Source: Spirosoma panaciterrae DSM 21099
GTDB lineage: Bacteria > Bacteroidota > Bacteroidia > Cytophagales > Spirosomataceae
Length of the DNA stretch: 64,000 bases
Reading direction: 5' to 3'
NCBI RefSeq assembly: GCF_000374025.1
Contig: NZ_KB893174.1
Coordinates: 124,001 to 188,000, forward strand
This document shows, piece after piece, positions 60,962 through 64,000 of this stretch (the stretch's first letter is position 1; every line of letters begins with the position of its first letter). The position numbers and the translations under genes are program-made. The notes under the pieces were generated by a model. It saw nothing but the letters and a program-made list of their open reading frames with translations, searched no databases and was not told where the DNA came from.

Positions 60962-61873
60962 ATGACAAAATATCTCTTTTTCGGGTTGTTAACCCTGCTG
61001 GCTGTACCAACGCTGGCCTGTGATCTCTGCGGCTGTAGCAACGGAGGTTCCTTTTTTGGGATTTTACCACAGGGGCATCGGGGATTTCTGGGAATTCGAT
61101 ACCGATACAACTCGTATAACTCGCATTTGAACAGCCTGAATCTAAGCAGTCAGGAGCAGTTCCGAACGGCCGAACTCTGGGGACGGTTTTATCCGGCCCG
61201 TCGGGTTCAGGTGATGGCCTTTGTTCCGTATCAGTTTAGCCAGCAAACCCTGCTCAAATCGGGTGATGTAACCCCGCTTCGTGGCCTAAGCGATATAACT
61301 GTATTGGCGCATTACAATGTGCTGAACACGTTTATGGACGATTCGATTGTCCATGCTGTAAACCATAACCTGCTCATTGGGGGTGGGACGAAGTTGCCAA
61401 CGGGGCGTTTTCGGTATGATGAAAACAGCCTTCTGGATGTTGCTAATCCGAATTTTCAGCTTGGAACGGGTAGTGTCGACTGGATTGCCAATGTAATCTA
61501 CACGGCTCGCTACAAAAATTGGGGGTTGAATGCCGACCTCTCGTACCGCATGACAACAACCAATCCGAACGGTTACCGATTTGGTAATCGATTCAATTCG
61601 TCGGCGTCGGTTTTTTACCTGACCAGCCTAAACCGTCGATCGATTATGCCCAATGCCGGTCTGTTTGTAGAACAGGCGGGGCACGATGTTCGTGATAAGG
61701 TAATGAATAAACAAACGGGTGGATATGCTGCCTACCTAAACCTGGGGACGGAAGTGTACCTGAACAAGTTATCGCTGGGCATTAGCTACCGGCAACCGAT
61801 ATCGCAGTATTTATCAGATGGCGAACTGCGCGCCAACGCACAATTGACGACTCATATCACCTTTTTATTCTGA
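60962..61873 (+). CDS. Outer-membrane barrel-like protein with N-terminal CxxCxC motif
   Basis: 303 residues. The signal peptide (FFGLLTLLAVPTLA) is followed at once by C20-D-L-C23-G-C25, so the mature protein begins with a possible metal-binding or lipidated cysteine cluster. The remainder alternates amphipathic strands (FLGIRYRYNSYNS, TAELWGRFYPARRVQVMAFVPYQFS, WIANVIYTARYKNWGLNADLSYRM) ending in ITFLF, typical of an outer-membrane barrel. Comparable CDxCGC proteins accompany MbnP genes in other Bacteroidetes, as I recall. A copper channel or docking protein is inferred. It starts 27 bases after the MbnH-like gene and ends 6 before MbnP copy 2. Confidence 0.8.
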   Translation: MTKYLFFGLLTLLAVPTLACDLCGCSNGGSFFGILPQGHRGFLGIRYRYNSYNSHLNSLNLSSQEQFRTAELWGRFYPARRVQVMAFVPYQFSQQTLLKSGDVTPLRGLSDITVLAHYNVLNTFMDDSIVHAVNHNLLIGGGTKLPTGRFRYDENSLLDVANPNFQLGTGSVDWIANVIYTARYKNWGLNADLSYRMTTTNPNGYRFGNRFNSSASVFYLTSLNRRSIMPNAGLFVEQAGHDVRDKVMNKQTGGYAAYLNLGTEVYLNKLSLGISYRQPISQYLSDGELRANAQLTTHITFLF

Positions 61874-61879
61874 TTAGCT

Positions 61880-62689
61880 ATGCGCTCCAGGCTTTTGCTT
61901 CTGTTTATATTGGTTAGTTTGGGGGTAGGTGCATTTTTGGCCTGCCAGAACGAGGTTGGTACCGCTGAAACGGGATCGCTCACCTTACGATTTGATAATG
62001 TGGTTGGAAATCAGGATTTGGCCCTGGGGACAGTTACCTATCAGAATGCGGCAGGTGAGCCGTTTACGGTCACCAAATTCAATTATTTCGTCAGTAATTT
62101 CCGACTTATCAAGGCCGATGGTACTGACTATGTTCTGCCTCAGGCTAATAACTACTTTCTAATTCAGGAGGATAAGCCCGCATCCCAATCCTTTACGCTG
62201 ACAGGCATTCCGGGAGGTATGTATACGGGGATTTCGTTTTTGATTGGCGTGGATAGTCTGCGAAGTCTGGCCGATATTAGCCAGCGTACAGGGGTACTTG
62301 ACCCGGGGCTGGGAACGCATGAGGCTATGTATTGGGAGTGGAACTCAGGATATATTTTTCTAAAGCTGGAAGGCACGTCGGCAGCCGCGCCTGCATCACA
62401 AAATAACCTGTTTTTCTATCATATTGGGGGCTTTGGCGGTGGGTACAACGGCAAGAAAACGATCAACAACCTCCGTACGGTTACGATTCCGTTTAATGGA
62501 AATACAGCCCAGATAGCGGCATCGAACAAGCCCCGAATCAACCTGATTGCGGATGTGCTAAACGTATTTAATGGCTCGACAACCTTACGCATTGCCCAGC
62601 ATTCGTCGGTGATGTTTGAGGATTATTCAACCAATATTGCGAATAACTACACGGGCATGATTCGGTATAAGGATATGCAAAATCAGTGA
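61880..62689 (+). CDS. MbnP-like copper-binding lipoprotein, copy 2
   Basis: 269 residues, lipobox FLAC. The family order is the same as in copy 1: LRFDNVVGNQDLALG, YQNAAGEPFTVTKFNYFVSNFR, GMYTGISFLIGVDSLRS, MYWEWNSGYIFLKLEG with W152 and W154, and FFYHIGGFGGGYNG. The copies are clearly diverged, so this is an old duplication. It is the last gene of the locus, followed by a convergent-gene hairpin. Confidence 0.88.
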   Translation: MRSRLLLLFILVSLGVGAFLACQNEVGTAETGSLTLRFDNVVGNQDLALGTVTYQNAAGEPFTVTKFNYFVSNFRLIKADGTDYVLPQANNYFLIQEDKPASQSFTLTGIPGGMYTGISFLIGVDSLRSLADISQRTGVLDPGLGTHEAMYWEWNSGYIFLKLEGTSAAAPASQNNLFFYHIGGFGGGYNGKKTINNLRTVTIPFNGNTAQIAASNKPRINLIADVLNVFNGSTTLRIAQHSSVMFEDYSTNIANNYTGMIRYKDMQNQ

Positions 62690-62698
62690 GGTGATTCG

Positions 62699-62767
62699 GT
62701 AATTGCCAGAACAGGTGCCTGTACGATGGCATCAACGGCCTCTTGCAGCTTCTGTTTTGGCAGTTAC
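62699..62767. terminator. Inverted repeat after MbnP copy 2, probable terminator
   Basis: GTAATTGCCAGAACAG (62699-62714) pairs along its full length with 62752-62767; the two mismatches become G-U pairs in plus-strand RNA. The 37-base loop is large. It lies 10 bases past the stop and 32 bases before the end of the convergent methyltransferase-like gene. Confidence 0.6.
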
Positions 62768-62798
62768 CGCGTCGTGTAACGTATATGATGCCCGGACT

Positions 62799-63386
62799 TT
62801 AGCGAGAAGTGAAACGGGGAAAGAGCATTGGCACCCGCTGGCGGTAGGTTTTATAGCTGTCACCGAAGGTATCCACTAGTTTTTGCTCTTCAAAATGAAT
62901 CCCAACCCGAATGTAAAACGTTGCAGCTAGTACCAGAATTGAAGTAGACCAGGTAGGTTGGCTAATCCAGATGCCCAGCAAACTCAAAATAATGCCCGTA
63001 TAAAGAGGATGCCGAACGTATTGTAGCAAGCCCGTCTGCCGTAACGCTGGCGCGGCTTCCTGTTGACCCTCAGAAGCCCACCCAACAAATTCAGCCAGAT
63101 CATATCCCCATAGGGCAATCAGCGCAATCCCAATGCCCAGGACTGTGACAGACGTACCGATCAGTGGTGTGCCTTGCCAGGTGCTAATGTAGTCGACCGG
63201 GGCCACCCAATGCAGCCAGAGAACCGGCAGAAAGGTAATCAGCGCGATGCCGTTATAAAGCAACCGATAGTAGCGATTGAGCTTTCCCAGTCTGGAAGCG
63301 GCTGTTTGTTTGAGCCATGAGCTGGCCGTCAGGCTGTGGATCAGGCCAAACATAAACCAACTTACCAGGATCAAAACGTAATGCAT
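62799..63386 (-). CDS. Isoprenylcysteine carboxyl methyltransferase-like integral membrane protein
   Basis: 195 residues from ATG 63386 (the frame is open to 63500, adding 38 residues with another hydrophobic stretch). Five or so TM segments and the cofactor-binding region LLQYVRHPLYTGIILSLLGIW followed by FEEQKLVDTFGDSYKTYRQRVP, the RHPxY...EE signature of ICMT/PEMT-type methyltransferases and NnrU-like proteins. It would transfer a methyl group from S-adenosylmethionine to a lipid or thiol; the acceptor is unknown. It is convergent to the copper locus and not part of it. Confidence 0.82.
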   Translation of the reverse strand: MHYVLILVSWFMFGLIHSLTASSWLKQTAASRLGKLNRYYRLLYNGIALITFLPVLWLHWVAPVDYISTWQGTPLIGTSVTVLGIGIALIALWGYDLAEFVGWASEGQQEAAPALRQTGLLQYVRHPLYTGIILSLLGIWISQPTWSTSILVLAATFYIRVGIHFEEQKLVDTFGDSYKTYRQRVPMLFPRFTSR

Positions 63387-63505
63387 AACCGAATGCGACA
63401 GGATACTGAATTGAACAATGAGCACAAACAAGGCTTGTATGGAAAAATAGTCAAAAGACTTTTTTGATGCAAAACGGTTTAAGCGGGCAGGACGATGCAT
63501 ACTGG

Positions 63506-64000
63506 CTAAACCGAAAACGCACTAAACCGAAAGGAGCTGATGTCGAACTCCGTTTTTCCTGCTAAGGCCAACTCTGCCAGAATCTGCCCAACGGCTGCCG
63601 AATGCTTAAAACCGTGTCCGGAACAGGCAGAAGCCAGTAAAACATGGGCATAGTCAGGATGCTGGTCGATGATGAAATCCCCATTGGGAGTCATGGTGTA
63701 GAGGCAAACGACAGATTTTACGCAGGTGGGCCCAATGCCCTGAAGATTTGGGTCAACAAATTGCGTATACATTCGTTGTGTTTCGGCCTGGCTGATGCTC
63801 CGGTTCACGGTGTCGGGAGCGGTGGGGGATTCATACGTTTCCGTAGCCACTTTGAGGCCGCCAGTTGGTCCATTTATAGCTGGGAAACCGTAGATACCCC
63901 GATCATTCAGAATGAAGATGGGCATTTTGTCAGGTGTATACAGCTTGTAGTCACCGTCTATAGAAAACCAGTAAAGCACCTGACGATAAACCCGTAATAC
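63506..64000 (-). CDS. C-terminal part of a sarcosine/N-methyltryptophan oxidase-like flavoprotein (5' end outside window)
   Basis: The frame stays open to the window edge (VLRVYRQVLYWF) and ends at 63506. It matches the C-terminal half of monomeric sarcosine oxidase/SolA: the expected covalent-FAD cysteine lies in VVCLYTMTPNGDFIID, followed by HPDYAHVLLASACSGHGFKHSAAVGQ. Members are about 370-390 residues, so around 220 are missing beyond the edge. It oxidises secondary amine groups of N-methyl amino acids and produces hydrogen peroxide. Substrate class is inferred. Confidence 0.87.
   Translation of the reverse strand, partial: VLRVYRQVLYWFSIDGDYKLYTPDKMPIFILNDRGIYGFPAINGPTGGLKVATETYESPTAPDTVNRSISQAETQRMYTQFVDPNLQGIGPTCVKSVVCLYTMTPNGDFIIDQHPDYAHVLLASACSGHGFKHSAAVGQILAELALAGKTEFDISSFRFSAFSV

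Overview
The window looks like a chromosomal segment of a member of the Bacteroidetes (order Cytophagales), most like Spirosoma or a close relative; the genus is an inference from gene content and style. The signs are a TonB-dependent receptor with an N-terminal carboxypeptidase-regulatory-like domain, large FtsX-type permeases paired with PadR regulators, MlrC/M81 and M14 secreted peptidases, SusD-free pectin and rhamnose catabolism, MbnP-type lipoproteins, roughly 50% GC, and start codons without Shine-Dalgarno sequences. No rRNA, tRNA, CRISPR array, prophage or intact insertion sequence was found. One short MITE-like element is present.

Layout. 1-6.5 kb: tail of an outer-membrane barrel protein, an AddA/RecB-like helicase whose C-terminal nuclease domain lacks catalytic residues, a PAP2 phosphatase, MetF and a PhyH-type dioxygenase. 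6.5-14.6 kb: an L-rhamnose locus with the transporter RhaT divergent from rhaEW-rhaI-rhaB-GH105-rhaM. It would release, import, isomerise, phosphorylate and cleave rhamnose and oxidise lactaldehyde, but has no local regulator. 14.6-22 kb: small enzymes and secreted proteins, two PadR regulators around an FtsX-like permease, and the MITE. 22-34.3 kb: a VOC protein, a secreted intradiol dioxygenase, a sialidase-fold protein, a three-subunit molybdenum aldehyde oxidoreductase, a Tat-exported serine hydrolase, an amidase gene broken by an in-frame amber codon, an M14 peptidase and an NTF2-like protein. 34.5-42.2 kb: glnS and a complete RND efflux operon (TolC, adaptor, pump). 42.4-50.4 kb: a hexuronate-type MFS carrier with a Gfo/Idh/MocA oxidoreductase, a frameshifted SGNH hydrolase, a repeat-rich surface protein, an M81 peptidase and a thioredoxin-reductase-like flavoprotein.

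50.4-62.7 kb is the most interesting part. A minus-strand set (COG0523 GTPase, DUF3299-like protein, MerC) faces a plus-strand metal locus across a gap holding two near-identical 15-bp palindromes, probably Zur/Fur-type operators. The plus-strand locus holds two copies of a small Cys-His-Cys membrane protein, a helical lipoprotein, a SCO1-type copper chaperone, a truncated PepSY protein, an exported DJ-1/PfpI-YHS fusion, a TonB receptor, two MbnP-like lipoproteins, a di-haem MbnH/MauG-like enzyme and an envelope barrel starting with a CxxCxC motif. Together these suggest an envelope copper (or copper/zinc) capture, maturation and delivery system. 62.8-64 kb: an isoprenylcysteine-methyltransferase-like membrane protein and the C-terminal half of a sarcosine/N-methyltryptophan oxidase.

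A second theme is the number of long intergenic inverted repeats (at least twelve). Some are built of degenerate 7-8-bp tandem units and end within 0-5 bases of a start codon inside an operon; others lie between convergent genes.
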